Shown here one piece after another: positions 1-9,668 of a stretch of 64,000 bases of DNA (position 1 is the first letter of the stretch; the number at the start of each line of letters is the position of its first letter). The notes under the pieces are model-generated. The model was not told the origin of the DNA and did no database searches. It worked only from the letters and a program-made list of their open reading frames with translations. The stretch is from assembly GCA_034120015.1 (NCBI GenBank), contig JAXEIF010000025.1, positions 106,327 to 170,326 on the forward strand. The letters run 5' to 3'. The translations under genes were made by a program, and so were the position numbers. The stretch comes from CALXOJ01 sp034120015 (GTDB taxonomy: Bacteria > Spirochaetota > Spirochaetia > JAFGXN01).

Positions 1-160
1 TCGGTTTCGATTCCTCTGCGTAAATGATTTCATTTCCGTACGAAAAAACTTTCCCGTCCAGCAAAGAGCCCAGTATGGTCAGATTTTCGTCATTTATGCC
101 GCAAACCAGCTGAAAGCGATTTTTATCATCTATTGAATAACTGATATGATCTTCACTCAT
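1..160 (-). CDS. PhoH-like protein, N-terminal fragment (runs off the window)
   Basis: The reverse strand is open from an ATG at 160 to the window edge and gives 53 residues beginning MSEDHISYSIDD. The pattern CGINDENL...LDGKVFSYGNEIIY resembles the KH-like N-terminus of PhoH-family ATPases, where a stretch of this kind precedes the P-loop domain. That ATPase domain lies outside the window, so the assignment rests on a short match. PhoH proteins are cytoplasmic nucleotide-binding proteins often linked to RNA metabolism. The gene follows lptD on the same strand after 62 bases. A TAAAAT box about 17 bases upstream of the start could be its -10, but no strong -35 is seen. Confidence 0.5.
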   Translation of the reverse strand, partial: MSEDHISYSIDDKNRFQLVCGINDENLTILGSLLDGKVFSYGNEIIYAEESKP

Positions 161-222
161 ATTCCGTAAGCCCATTTTAACACATATCCGCAACTCTGAA
201 AAGTGTTTTTTCGGATTCCGGA

Positions 223-3200
223 CTATTCCAAAACCAATTCATCCATTTCATTGACACGAATGTTGTTCTTGAACATACCGATCGAACGCCACTGAACGGA
301 AATCGAAAATGTCCTTGCCCATTTCTCATACGGATCCGCTATACCGTTGGAATCTGTAAACTGTTTCGGATAACCGTTATATTCGAATACCAAATCCCAA
401 TCCATCAGCGGAACCGTCACCTTCAAATCCAGCTTCTTCAGTTTGAAATACGCGGCTTTTCGATCTTCGTCATTAAAGAAATTAAACGACATGAGAATAT
501 CTTTAAACGGATTCCGGTACATATTCTCGAGACCGGCATTGGCCGCATTCTTTTTCGAATATAAAAAAGCAGTTGAGTTCAACGATGAGGAACCGAAACT
601 GATTTCAAACAGATTAAAAAGTTTCATAGTAAACGATAAATCGAAAGAAAGCGTCGTATTGGTATACTGGATCAGATCCGCTTCATAGGCAAACGCCACA
701 TTAAAGCCCAATGTCAGACGGTTTTTGAAAAGCGGATCCGATTCGTAATTATAATTGAATTTCATATTAATGGTGCGGGGACGAAGCCGTTTTTCAAAAT
801 CGGTCTCATAATCCTCATGATCCGTTTCCGTAATATCGGACCATGTACCCGTATTTTTATCGATACGTTTCAGATAACTGTTCGAACTGACAAAATCGAA
901 TGTAAAATACCAAAGTTTCAGGCCGAACGCGGCACGGGAAGGCACCGGCAGATTATTATCGAGCGCCACATCGAATGTTTGGGAAAACGTCAAATTATTC
1001 TCAAACAGATTCATGGTGAATGCCGAAGAAGATGTCTTCAGATAATTATCCTGCATGTTATATTGCACCGACTGTGTCAGTGAAATTAAGTCTTCGTAGA
1101 GTTTAAACTTGGATGAAAAACTCAGGTCGCCGTATTCCCACTCTTTGCTCTTATCTTCCTGTGTGACCTCGTTAAACGGCAAAGTAACGGAAAAATCAAA
1201 CATTTTAAAATCAAACGCGAACCGCGGCTGAAATTTCAGATTCAATGGCGGCAGATAAGCGGACAAAGAAATATTCTGCGTCATATCCGAAACGGAACTG
1301 ACAAAATTGAAATCGAGAGAATGCTGTTCAACCGTGTCCTGATTCCAGGACGGCAAAAAAAGATAATAATCGGCATTTTTATCCAGTTTGACGACATCGG
1401 ATGCCGACAAAATACCGTTATCGATATTGTCCTGAACACTGGAATCATAGGCAACCTCAACCAGTTTGGTTGTGAGATTGTACGCCAGATTGGTTCCGGT
1501 CAGTCCCGGTACTGTCTTCAGAGGATTGACTCTCAAACTGAGTTTGTTTCGCAAAGTAAAAGAACGGTCTTTCAAATCATCCAACGCATAATACTCTCCG
1601 CGTGTTTGAATACCGTTGCTGCCGGACGAACCGGAAGACGAATACGGATCATCAGGGTCGGAAACATCGTAAGTCCAACGGTATTTGAAATCGGTCTCCA
1701 AAGTGTTATTCAGAACAACAGTCGAATTGTACAAATCCATATCGTATGTCAGTGATCCCGTCGTGGCAAAATAGAGGCGGTGAAAATCCATATCGGCCAA
1801 ATCAATTTCGACAGGATATAGCCAGTCATTGTAACGCGTATCTCCGGTCAGTTTGAAATTGATATTGCTGATATTGTATTTCAGAGAATGTTTGATAATG
1901 CTGTCCGTCACGGTATAATTCAGCGTATTGTCGGAAAGATATCCGTTTTGTTTGAATGTATCGGCCGGATTCGGTTTCGGGAGAGTCTGAAAATCAACGA
2001 TACCGGATATTGTTTCCTCATCCGCTTTTTCTTCCGCGTTCCACGGCGAATGAAAACCTTCGATTTCGGTTGCCGCGGTTTGTGTTCCGGAAGCCGCTCC
2101 GGACGACACGGAATGATCGAAAAGGGTTCCGCTCAAAGTCAGCTTCAGGTCAGGCGCCGTGTACGATTTCGGACGATAAAAATAACTGGTATAATTGGCT
2201 CTCGGGTCATTGGCATCAACATAATAGTCGTCAAGAGGCTTCGTTTTATCGTACTCGCCGGTTTCCGGATCTTTGGCGTACTGAAATCCCGTAAATGAGG
2301 CAACACCGTAGCTCAAACTGAAATTCAAAGCGGAAATATTCAGTTTAAAATATTTATCCATAAAACTTTTGACATCCTGATTCTTCGGATTGATATTAAA
2401 CGAACTGGTCAGGTCCCATTGAAATTCGGAGACTGTTTTTGTCGTTTCGGTTGTTTCGTCCGTTTCACTCAATCCGACAAGCCCCTTCCAGTCAAAAGTT
2501 TCTTTCCGCTTGGACAAATAATCGATTTCAAAATCTTTATCGGAATAATACGGAAGCTGAAGCCGGAAATTATATGCCGAATCGGAAACGGTCATATCGA
2601 ACTCCGACTTAAACCGAAACGGCAATGCCGTATTAAATAAATAAGACTGCTGATAAAACGGCTTATAGCGGTAAATTTTCTCCGCCTCGTTTTCGACATC
2701 CGGTGTCGTATCTTTCAGATAGAAAAAATTATCGTTTGTCGCAATCGGACGCAATCCCAAAGCGAAAAAATAATTAAGACTTTTCAGCTGCTTTATCTGT
2801 TTCAATTCACCGGTAATTCCGGCAAACAGACCGTATGTCGGATAAATGTCGAAATATATTTTGGAATAACTCTCTTTGGATTCCAATTCTTTACGAATCG
2901 CGTCGGCGCGACTCTCTTCTTTATCGGCATCCTTTTTCCGATTGACCAGAAACAGTCCGTCCAGTTTTTGCTCATAATCACCGGAATCGCTGTTGTAATC
3001 CATAAAACTGAACGTATTGTCACCTTCGTCTTTTTTCTTCCCGAGAAGGTATGTTGTCGTCTGCATGAATGTTCCCTTTTCCGTATCGGTTCCGAAATTG
3101 GGATTAAAGAAAATATGATCGCCCCAATAAAGAAAATAAGGGAAATAAAGCAACGGCACATATCCGACTTTAAGAGTCATATTTTTGACGGCCCACTCTC

Positions 3201-4068
3201 CGGGACCGAGAATCCAGATTTTATCGGCCGTAACCGAAAAATAAGGATCTTCGAGATTGGACAAAGATGTAATCACTCCGTTTTCCATCGTGATATTGTC
3301 GTCTTTGTTTTTGATAATCCGGTCGCCCGTATAATAAAAGGCAGAGGACTTTCCCTCTTCCACTTCCTGGTCTTTTTGGGTGACACCGCGGAAAATCACT
3401 CCTTCCCAATCTTCGATATTAAAAGTCAGGCTTTCGCCGCTGAAAACATCGGTTTTATCTCCCGAATTCCGTTCATACCGGACATTGCCGATCGCCGTAA
3501 TGTATTTCTGTTTCTGATTAAAAAGAATATTGTCGGCCTTAATTTTATGGGTCGAATTATTTTTCGTATCCTCCAGAAGAATCGCAACATTTCCGATCAG
3601 TCTGACATACGATTCATCCACTTTCTCGATTTTAAAATATTCGGTTGCTTCGGCATTATCGATAGTGATTTTTTGTCCGCTGCCGCCGCTCCCCGACAAT
3701 CCGCTGCCGCCCGCTTTGTAGTATTCGGTCAGCCGCGAACGCAGCTCCGAAGCCGATCCGGTATCCGGTAAACGCAAACGCATGCACCAGTTCTGCAGCT
3801 CGTAATAGCCGGCCGACTCGATATCCTTTTTCAGCGTCTCGGAGAGCAGCGTTTCCTCTGCGGAAAAATCATCACCGCCGTCGGCCGCTGCCGTTTGCGG
3901 TTTTTCGTCGGCCGGAACGGCCGCACTGCCGCCGTCAGCCGCCGTTGCGGAAGAGTCCGTTACCGCATTTCCGCCGCTTTCCTGCGCGAACAGAGACAAA
4001 GAGAAAAACAGAATCACAATCGAAAAAACGATGCGAAAACTAATTCTCAGCGCCTTTCTCCTTATCAA
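223..4068 (-). CDS. LptD-like LPS-assembly outer membrane protein
   Basis: 1281-residue exported protein. A basic, hydrophobic signal peptide ends near FAQE (about residue 29). An OstA/LptA-like beta-jellyroll segment (about 130-260, with repeats of the type ADNILFNQKQKYITAIGNVRYER) is followed by a very long Tyr/Phe/Asp-rich beta-strand region typical of the LptD barrel. It should carry glycolipid to the outer leaflet of the outer membrane. It is longer than classical LptD (about 800 residues). The listed TTG start overlaps the end of uvrA by 29 bases and has no Shine-Dalgarno sequence. AAGGAG lies just inside, with ideal spacing to a CTG at 4050-4048, which would still leave a good signal peptide, so CTG is a serious alternative start. 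The uvrA-then-lptD order is what I recall from Treponema pallidum. It is probably co-transcribed with uvrA. Confidence 0.82.
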   Translation of the reverse strand: MIRRKALRISFRIVFSIVILFFSLSLFAQESGGNAVTDSSATAADGGSAAVPADEKPQTAAADGGDDFSAEETLLSETLKKDIESAGYYELQNWCMRLRLPDTGSASELRSRLTEYYKAGGSGLSGSGGSGQKITIDNAEATEYFKIEKVDESYVRLIGNVAILLEDTKNNSTHKIKADNILFNQKQKYITAIGNVRYERNSGDKTDVFSGESLTFNIEDWEGVIFRGVTQKDQEVEEGKSSAFYYTGDRIIKNKDDNITMENGVITSLSNLEDPYFSVTADKIWILGPGEWAVKNMTLKVGYVPLLYFPYFLYWGDHIFFNPNFGTDTEKGTFMQTTTYLLGKKKDEGDNTFSFMDYNSDSGDYEQKLDGLFLVNRKKDADKEESRADAIRKELESKESYSKIYFDIYPTYGLFAGITGELKQIKQLKSLNYFFALGLRPIATNDNFFYLKDTTPDVENEAEKIYRYKPFYQQSYLFNTALPFRFKSEFDMTVSDSAYNFRLQLPYYSDKDFEIDYLSKRKETFDWKGLVGLSETDETTETTKTVSEFQWDLTSSFNINPKNQDVKSFMDKYFKLNISALNFSLSYGVASFTGFQYAKDPETGEYDKTKPLDDYYVDANDPRANYTSYFYRPKSYTAPDLKLTLSGTLFDHSVSSGAASGTQTAATEIEGFHSPWNAEEKADEETISGIVDFQTLPKPNPADTFKQNGYLSDNTLNYTVTDSIIKHSLKYNISNINFKLTGDTRYNDWLYPVEIDLADMDFHRLYFATTGSLTYDMDLYNSTVVLNNTLETDFKYRWTYDVSDPDDPYSSSGSSGSNGIQTRGEYYALDDLKDRSFTLRNKLSLRVNPLKTVPGLTGTNLAYNLTTKLVEVAYDSSVQDNIDNGILSASDVVKLDKNADYYLFLPSWNQDTVEQHSLDFNFVSSVSDMTQNISLSAYLPPLNLKFQPRFAFDFKMFDFSVTLPFNEVTQEDKSKEWEYGDLSFSSKFKLYEDLISLTQSVQYNMQDNYLKTSSSAFTMNLFENNLTFSQTFDVALDNNLPVPSRAAFGLKLWYFTFDFVSSNSYLKRIDKNTGTWSDITETDHEDYETDFEKRLRPRTINMKFNYNYESDPLFKNRLTLGFNVAFAYEADLIQYTNTTLSFDLSFTMKLFNLFEISFGSSSLNSTAFLYSKKNAANAGLENMYRNPFKDILMSFNFFNDEDRKAAYFKLKKLDLKVTVPLMDWDLVFEYNGYPKQFTDSNGIADPYEKWARTFSISVQWRSIGMFKNNIRVNEMDELVLE

Positions 4069-6871
4069 AAATCTGCTTTAAATAATATCCCGTATACGAT
4101 TCTTTGACTTCCGCCAATTCTTCCGGAGTTCCGCAGGCAACCAACCGCCCGCCGGCATCTCCCCCCTCGGGTCCCAAATCAATCAGATAATCGGCCTGTT
4201 TAATCACATCCAAATTATGTTCGATGAGAATCACGGTGTTACCCCGATCGGCAAGCAGCTGCAGAATTTCAAGCAGTCTGCACACATCGGCAAAATGAAG
4301 TCCCGTCGTCGGTTCATCGATAATGTATACCGTATTTCCCGTATTCTTTTTAATCAGCTCCGAAGCCAGTTTTATCCGCTGTGCCTCGCCGCCCGAAAAT
4401 GTCAGTGCCGATTGCCCAAGGCTGATATAATCCAGACCGACATCCGCAAGCGTTTTTATTTTGCGGTGCAACGCCGGGTGTTTTTCAAAAAAAACAAGCG
4501 CTTCGGCTACCGTCATTTCAAGAATATCGCTGATATTTTTCCCTTTATAGCGGATTTCGAGAGTTTCTCGATTATAACGTTTTCCCTTACAGACATCACA
4601 GGTTATATGAACATCGGGAAGAAAGTGCATCTCGATTGTATTGACACCGTCTCCGTTACAGCTTTCGCAGCGACCGCCGCTGACATTAAACGAAAAACGT
4701 CCGGGTTTATATCCGCGCGCTTTCGATTCCGGAAGAGAAGCAAAAAGATCGCGTATTTCCGCAAAAAACCCGACATAAGTGGCCGGATTCGAACGCGGAG
4801 TCCGTCCGATAGGACTTTGATCGATATTGATGATTTTGTCGGTGTACTCCATTCCTTCGATACGGGTAAAAGCGCCGGTTTTCAGCCGCGTCCCGTTTAA
4901 ACGGTTACTGAGGGCCGGATACAGAATCGTTTCAAGCAGGCTCGATTTTCCGGAACCGGATACCCCGGTAATGACCGTAAAGGCGCCCAACGGAATCGAA
5001 ACATCAATTGATTTCAGATTATTTTCCGATGCACCGACGACCGTCAGAAAATGTCCGTTACCGGACCGCCGCTGACGGTGCGACTCGACTTTAAGCAGAC
5101 CGCTTAAATAACGGCCTGTCAGACTTTCGGGAATTTTCATAACCTCTTCGGGAGTCCCTCTGGCAACAATCCGTCCGCCGTGAACACCGGCACCCGGCCC
5201 CAAATCAACAAGATAATCGGCTTCACGAAGAGTCTGTTCGTCATGTTCGACGACAATCAGAGTATTCCCGAGATCACGCAGCGATTTCAAAGAATCAATC
5301 AGTCTCTGATTATCCCTCTGATGCAATCCGATCGACGGCTCATCCAAAATATATAACACACCGGTCAGATGGGAGCCGATTTGCGTTGCCAGACGAATGC
5401 GCTGAGCTTCCCCGCCGGACAACGTTCCGGCACTCCGCTCAAGCGTCAGATATCCGAGCCCGACATTATTTAAAAAAAGAAGCCGTTCGCGAATCTCTTT
5501 TAGAATCTGCATGCTGATTTTTTCTTCGGTTTGGCTCAGTTTCAGTTCTTCGAAAAAAAGTTTCGATTTTTCGACGGAAAGACGGCACAACTCGTGAATA
5601 TTCAGTCCGCCGACAGTTACCGCCAACGCTTCCGGTCTTAATCGTCGACCGCCGCAACTGCCGCAAACCTCGCTGCGCATAAACTGTTCATACCACGATT
5701 TGACGTTGGCATACTGTCCCGGCTCGTAATACCGGCGCCTCAAATCGGTAATAATTCCCGGAAACGGCTCGTTATATTCCACCCGCGAATGCCGGTGCCG
5801 GGAAACAAAAGAAACCTTTAACGGCTTACTGTCGCCGTAAAGCAGCATCTGCCGAATCTCAGGCGCAAGTTCGCCGAAAGGAGTATCCGTCGAAAAACCG
5901 TATTCCGCCGACAATACCTCCAGCCATGCCTTCAGCCACTGCGAATCCTTTCCCGGAATCACGGCTCCGTTGTTCAGAGACAGCGATTCGTCGGGAATCA
6001 CCAGTTCCGGTGCAAAATCCATTGTCATACCGATTCCGGCACAATCGGGACATGCCCCGTACGGATTATTAAACGAAAAAAGGCGCGGCTGCAATTCCGG
6101 GATTCCGATACCGCAATGGACACATCCGGCTTTCTGCGAGAAGAAACGGCTGTCGTCATGACCGCAGTCGATTTTCACCACACCGTCGGCCAGGGACAGT
6201 GCCGTTTCGATCGCCTCCGCAATACGGTGACGGCTATCGGAAGACAACAGAATCCGGTCAACGATAATATCGATATCATGCTTGAATTTTTTATCCAGTT
6301 CGATTTCTTCATCCAGCAGACGAATTTCGCCGTCCACACGGGCACGCACAAATCCCGATGCTGCGGCGTCCGAAAAAATTTTCTTAAATTCTCCTTTCCG
6401 CCCCATGACAACCGGAGCCGAAACAACAATCCGGCTGCCTTCAGGATAAGAAAGAACCGCATCCGCGATTTGATCGACCGACTGTTCCCGAATCTCCCGA
6501 CCGCAACGCGGACAATGGGGAATCCCTATACGGGCAAACAGCAGCCTGTAATAATCGTAGATCTCGGTAACCGTACCGACTGTTGAGCGGGGATTTTTAT
6601 GAGTCGTTTTCTGTTCTATACTGATGGCGGGAGAAAGCCCCTCTATATATTCGACATCCGGCTTGTCCAGACGTCCCAAAAACTGTCTGGCATACGCCGA
6701 CAAAGACTCGACATAACGGCGTTGCCCTTCGGCAAAAATCGTATCGAATGCCAACGATGATTTTCCGCTTCCGCTGACACCGGAAACAACAATCATTTTG
6801 TCACGGGGCAATTCCAGATCAATATGCTTTAAATTATGCTGAGAAGCACCTTTTATTACAATTTTATCCAT
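4040..6871 (-). CDS. uvrA: Excinuclease ABC subunit A
   Basis: 943 residues, normal length for UvrA, the damage-recognition ATPase of nucleotide excision repair. Two ABC ATPase halves are present: the first Walker A (GVSGSGKSS) is at residues 31-39 and a second copy lies near residue 640. ABC signatures of the type LSGGEAQRIRLA and FSGGEAQRIKLA are in place. Zinc-binding cysteine clusters are CPRC near residue 120, CVHCG...CPDC around 250-280, and CESCNGDG...CDVCKG around 740-765. The ATG is preceded by GGGAG. No LexA-type operator was recognised upstream. The 3' end overlaps the lptD start, which suggests translational coupling. Confidence 0.97.
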   Translation of the reverse strand: MDKIVIKGASQHNLKHIDLELPRDKMIVVSGVSGSGKSSLAFDTIFAEGQRRYVESLSAYARQFLGRLDKPDVEYIEGLSPAISIEQKTTHKNPRSTVGTVTEIYDYYRLLFARIGIPHCPRCGREIREQSVDQIADAVLSYPEGSRIVVSAPVVMGRKGEFKKIFSDAAASGFVRARVDGEIRLLDEEIELDKKFKHDIDIIVDRILLSSDSRHRIAEAIETALSLADGVVKIDCGHDDSRFFSQKAGCVHCGIGIPELQPRLFSFNNPYGACPDCAGIGMTMDFAPELVIPDESLSLNNGAVIPGKDSQWLKAWLEVLSAEYGFSTDTPFGELAPEIRQMLLYGDSKPLKVSFVSRHRHSRVEYNEPFPGIITDLRRRYYEPGQYANVKSWYEQFMRSEVCGSCGGRRLRPEALAVTVGGLNIHELCRLSVEKSKLFFEELKLSQTEEKISMQILKEIRERLLFLNNVGLGYLTLERSAGTLSGGEAQRIRLATQIGSHLTGVLYILDEPSIGLHQRDNQRLIDSLKSLRDLGNTLIVVEHDEQTLREADYLVDLGPGAGVHGGRIVARGTPEEVMKIPESLTGRYLSGLLKVESHRQRRSGNGHFLTVVGASENNLKSIDVSIPLGAFTVITGVSGSGKSSLLETILYPALSNRLNGTRLKTGAFTRIEGMEYTDKIINIDQSPIGRTPRSNPATYVGFFAEIRDLFASLPESKARGYKPGRFSFNVSGGRCESCNGDGVNTIEMHFLPDVHITCDVCKGKRYNRETLEIRYKGKNISDILEMTVAEALVFFEKHPALHRKIKTLADVGLDYISLGQSALTFSGGEAQRIKLASELIKKNTGNTVYIIDEPTTGLHFADVCRLLEILQLLADRGNTVILIEHNLDVIKQADYLIDLGPEGGDAGGRLVACGTPEELAEVKESYTGYYLKQIFDKEKGAEN

Positions 6872-6880
6872 TTTACTCCC

Positions 6881-6909
6881 ATTATACAGATATCAAAAAG
6901 ATATTTCTA
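6881..6909 (-). promoter_or_regulatory. Candidate sigma-70 promoter for uvrA-lptD
   Basis: Perfect -10 TATAAT (6881-6886) with a weak -35 TAGAAA (6904-6909) at 17-base spacing. It lies about 10 bases upstream of the uvrA start, in the AT-rich gap after the TPR gene. The -35 match is poor, so confidence is moderate. Confidence 0.4.
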
Positions 6910-6926
6910 TATAATGATGAGAAAAA

Positions 6927-8003
6927 TCAGCCGATTTTTTCGGAAGCGATTTTATTCCATTTGTCGGAAGCTTTTTCTTTATACTCGATTTCGGGGGAAT
7001 AACGGGCCGTCAGCCAGAAAAAATTCTGCGCATTCTGCCAGTCTCCCGAATCATAAAGAGCATCTCCCAATGCCAGAAAGGTCCCGAACAGATCTACCGA
7101 ATCCATGAATCGAAGCATATAGTCATTCCGCAATGCTTCGGCCAGCACCTGCTCTACCGTCATCCCGGAAGAAGCATAAGCCACATTCGGCATTTCCTCC
7201 ATTAAAACGCTCAACGATGCCACAACGTGAAGAAGGTAATAACGGACAGCGGATTCGTAATCTTCTGTTTCCGCATAACGGTCCCCGGCCAGACGATATG
7301 CTTTCAAAAACGAATCTCCCGTATGACGGTAAAGTTCCATCGTCTTATCCAATCCGTTCTTTTTGAATGAGGAATAAACATCTTCCATGAAGGATTTTCC
7401 CTTATCCGAATTCAGAAAGCCGTTGCGGGAATTCAGGTCATCAAAAGCCCGATTTAAACCGTCCTGATTTCCGGTTTTGATATACAATCCGATAAGATAG
7501 TAGCTGATTTCATATATCGATGTATCGGCACCGAAGGCCTTGGCCTGGTCGAGAGCAGTCTGATAATATTTTTCCGCCAAAGCAAATTCCCCTTCAATTT
7601 CGAGGATGCGGGCCATCATTTCATAAGCTTCCGGATTTTTCGGCTGATACTGATATTCCTGAAGAAGATTGGCAAGTCTGATTCGGTCAAATTCGGATAA
7701 ATCTGTTTTAATCCGATAGAAAGATTCATCCTCGATTATTGTTGTGTCGAAAAATGCCAAATCGGTATCGTAAACAATTTTTTTTCGCAAATCCGCGACA
7801 TCATCTTTTGTCAGACGATCCGGGAGAGAAGTCGCTGTCATATTTTCAACGGCCAGACATTTCCGAAAGCAAATCATTGCATTTCCGTAATCCCGTTTTG
7901 CAAAATAATTTTTTCCGCGCTCCAGCTGCATCCAGATAGGATCATTTTGCGAAAAAACGGCGCCGTTTATCAGCAATAAAAAGAAAATAAAAATACGCTT
8001 CAA
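6927..8003 (-). CDS. Exported TPR-type repeat protein of unknown function
   Basis: 358 residues with a signal peptide (MKRIFIFFLLLINGAVFS) and helical repeats resembling TPRs: FAKRDYGNAMICFRKCL near residue 35, ALAEKYYQTALDQAK near 140, YAETEDYESAVRYYL near 245 and DSGDWQNAQNFFWLTARY near 320. It probably acts as a periplasmic or envelope scaffold; no enzymatic motif is seen. The TTG start overlaps the ispG stop by four bases (TTGA), so translation is likely coupled to ispG. I recall a hypothetical gene next to ispG in T. pallidum too, so the pairing may be conserved although no biochemical link is evident. Confidence 0.75.
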   Translation of the reverse strand: MKRIFIFFLLLINGAVFSQNDPIWMQLERGKNYFAKRDYGNAMICFRKCLAVENMTATSLPDRLTKDDVADLRKKIVYDTDLAFFDTTIIEDESFYRIKTDLSEFDRIRLANLLQEYQYQPKNPEAYEMMARILEIEGEFALAEKYYQTALDQAKAFGADTSIYEISYYLIGLYIKTGNQDGLNRAFDDLNSRNGFLNSDKGKSFMEDVYSSFKKNGLDKTMELYRHTGDSFLKAYRLAGDRYAETEDYESAVRYYLLHVVASLSVLMEEMPNVAYASSGMTVEQVLAEALRNDYMLRFMDSVDLFGTFLALGDALYDSGDWQNAQNFFWLTARYSPEIEYKEKASDKWNKIASEKIG

Positions 8004-9037
8004 AATTTTTCTATCTCCTCTGTCAGCAGAGCCAATGCTTCCGATTGATCTACCTTTTTATATAATCGGCCTTTTTTGTAAAAGAGTATAGCGTTTCCGG
8101 CTCCCGTCAGACCGATATCGGCATCGGCCGCCTCCAACGGGCCGTTGACCTCGCACCCCATCACCGCCACCGTTATCGGCTTGCTGTAACGGTACAGCAG
8201 TTCCTGCACCTGCGCCGCAAACCGGTTATCGGCATCAAACCGCGCACGGCCGCATTTCGGACAGGAAACCAGTTTCGGCATACCCCCCCCTTTTCCGCAG
8301 GCGCGCAGGATTTCGATGCCGGTCATCACCTCGTCCCGACAGCTGCCGGAAACGGAAACCCGTAACGTCTCGCCGATACCTTCATTCAGCAGTCGGGACA
8401 ACGCCAGTGTACTGCGAATCACCGAAGGTATCAGGGGACCGGCTTCGGTAACTCCGATATGCAGCGGATAATTCCATTTTTCGCGAAACCGGCGGTTTGC
8501 TTCCACTGTCCCATCCGCATCGGAAAGCTTTAACGAAAACAACGCATTCCGGAATCCGTATTTTTCGAGAATATCGATTTCTTCTTCCGCGGCTGCCAAT
8601 GCGGCATCAACTTTGTTCATTCCGCGGTATTTAACCGGCAACGATCCGCCATTAATACCGACCCGAATCGGGACGCCCGCATCCGCACAGGCATGCAAAA
8701 CGGTCGCTATTTTCTCCTCGGTTCCGATGTTGCCCGGATTAATTCTGATTTTGGAGACACCGGCCCTCAGCGCAGCCAGCGCCAACCGGTAATCGAAATG
8801 AATATCGGCGACAACCGGCATAATTCCGACTGCACAAATCTGTTTTAAAGGTTCGATTGAGGCCTCGTCGGGAACGGCAAAACGGATAATCCGACAGCCC
8901 AAATCCCGAACGGCCCGCATTTCATTCAGCAATGTTTCCGTATTTTCCGGACGAAGCGGCAGTTTTCCCATCGTCTGCACGGGAACGGGCGCTCCTCCTC
9001 CGATAACAATATCTCCGACTTTTACTGCTCGTACCAT
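8000..9037 (-). CDS. ispG: 4-hydroxy-3-methylbut-2-en-1-yl diphosphate synthase (IspG/GcpE)
   Basis: 345 residues. IspG converts methylerythritol cyclodiphosphate to HMBPP in the non-mevalonate isoprenoid pathway, using a [4Fe-4S] cluster. The N-terminus (RAVKVGDIVIGGGAPVPVQTM) is characteristic and fixes the start at 9037. The TIM-barrel segment RINPGNIG is present. The cluster ligands are visible in SCPKCGR and MGCEVNGP near the C-terminus. It is a little shorter than E. coli IspG. There is no Shine-Dalgarno sequence; a -10-like box ends six bases before the ATG, so the mRNA may be leaderless. Confidence 0.95.
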   Translation of the reverse strand: MVRAVKVGDIVIGGGAPVPVQTMGKLPLRPENTETLLNEMRAVRDLGCRIIRFAVPDEASIEPLKQICAVGIMPVVADIHFDYRLALAALRAGVSKIRINPGNIGTEEKIATVLHACADAGVPIRVGINGGSLPVKYRGMNKVDAALAAAEEEIDILEKYGFRNALFSLKLSDADGTVEANRRFREKWNYPLHIGVTEAGPLIPSVIRSTLALSRLLNEGIGETLRVSVSGSCRDEVMTGIEILRACGKGGGMPKLVSCPKCGRARFDADNRFAAQVQELLYRYSKPITVAVMGCEVNGPLEAADADIGLTGAGNAILFYKKGRLYKKVDQSEALALLTEEIEKF

Positions 9038-9043
9038 ACCGTT

Positions 9044-9072
9044 ACTCTAACACAATTTATACGAAATCGCAA
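9044..9072 (-). promoter_or_regulatory. Candidate ispG promoter giving a leaderless transcript
   Basis: -35 TTGCGA (9067-9072), 17-base spacer, -10 TAGAGT (9044-9049). Only six bases separate the -10 from the ispG ATG, which places the predicted transcription start on or next to the start codon. Confidence 0.5.
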
Positions 9073-9090
9073 GGCGAATTTATGCCGTAA

Positions 9091-9119
9091 AAAAACCTCT
9101 GCACAAGGCAGAGGTTTTT
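9091..9119 (-). terminator. Rho-independent terminator after the V-ATPase operon
   Basis: Stem CCTCTGC/GCAGAGG (9096-9102 with 9108-9114), five-base loop, A/T tracts on both sides. Read on the minus strand it follows the atpK stop codon by 25 bases and ends in a T run. Confidence 0.88.
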
Positions 9120-9143
9120 CCTTTTTAACCGCAATCACTTCCG

Positions 9144-9659
9144 TCAGCAGAGAAACGAAGTTACGGCAGCGGCGGCCGTTTCGACTGCTTCAACGGCAGC
9201 CGCTGCATCGACACGCGGAGCCTGAGCAACAACAGTCAGCATCAGAGCCATAACGAAAATCGCAACGGTTTCGATAATACCGAGTACGATAATGTAGTTC
9301 GCACCGCCTTTACCGGTTTCCGCATAAGCGTCGCAGGCGCACGCCGCGGCTTTGCCCTGTGCGTAAGCAGAAGCACCCATTCCGATTCCGCCGAAAACAC
9401 CGGCCCCCAAAATAAACCACGGATCAACCGTTGCGATATTCGGCAGCAAAGAAGCCAAAATCAAAACGAATCCGTACAATGTTTGCGAAAGCGGAAAACC
9501 GCAGTATACAACCAGCATAAAAGGAGCCGGTTTATTCTGCTGATAACTTTTCTTCCACGCTCCGATAGCGGACTGAGCCGCCGCACCGATTCCCATTGCC
9601 GAACCGAAAGCAGCCAGCGCCAGCGAGGCTGCCACACCCAAATAACCAAAATTAAACAT
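9144..9659 (-). CDS. atpK: V-type ATPase subunit K (membrane rotor proteolipid)
   Basis: 171 residues forming two hairpins (four membrane helices), the fused rotor subunit of the Vo sector. The ion-binding glutamate is Glu130 in IIVLGIIETVAIF of the last helix. The matching site in the first hairpin is Gln59 (PLSQTLYGFV), as in bacterial V-ATPases with one carboxylate per four-helix subunit. The Ala/Val-rich C-terminal tail after about residue 145 is longer than usual. It is the last gene of the operon, ten bases after atpI, and is followed by a clear terminator. Whether H+ or Na+ is carried cannot be settled by eye. Confidence 0.93.
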   Translation of the reverse strand: MFNFGYLGVAASLALAAFGSAMGIGAAAQSAIGAWKKSYQQNKPAPFMLVVYCGFPLSQTLYGFVLILASLLPNIATVDPWFILGAGVFGGIGMGASAYAQGKAAACACDAYAETGKGGANYIIVLGIIETVAIFVMALMLTVVAQAPRVDAAAAVEAVETAAAAVTSFLC

Positions 9660-9668
9660 AAAATCTCC

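Noticed and set aside
2968..3771. 267-residue plus-strand open frame
   Set aside because: Antisense shadow of lptD with no recognisable motif or start signal.
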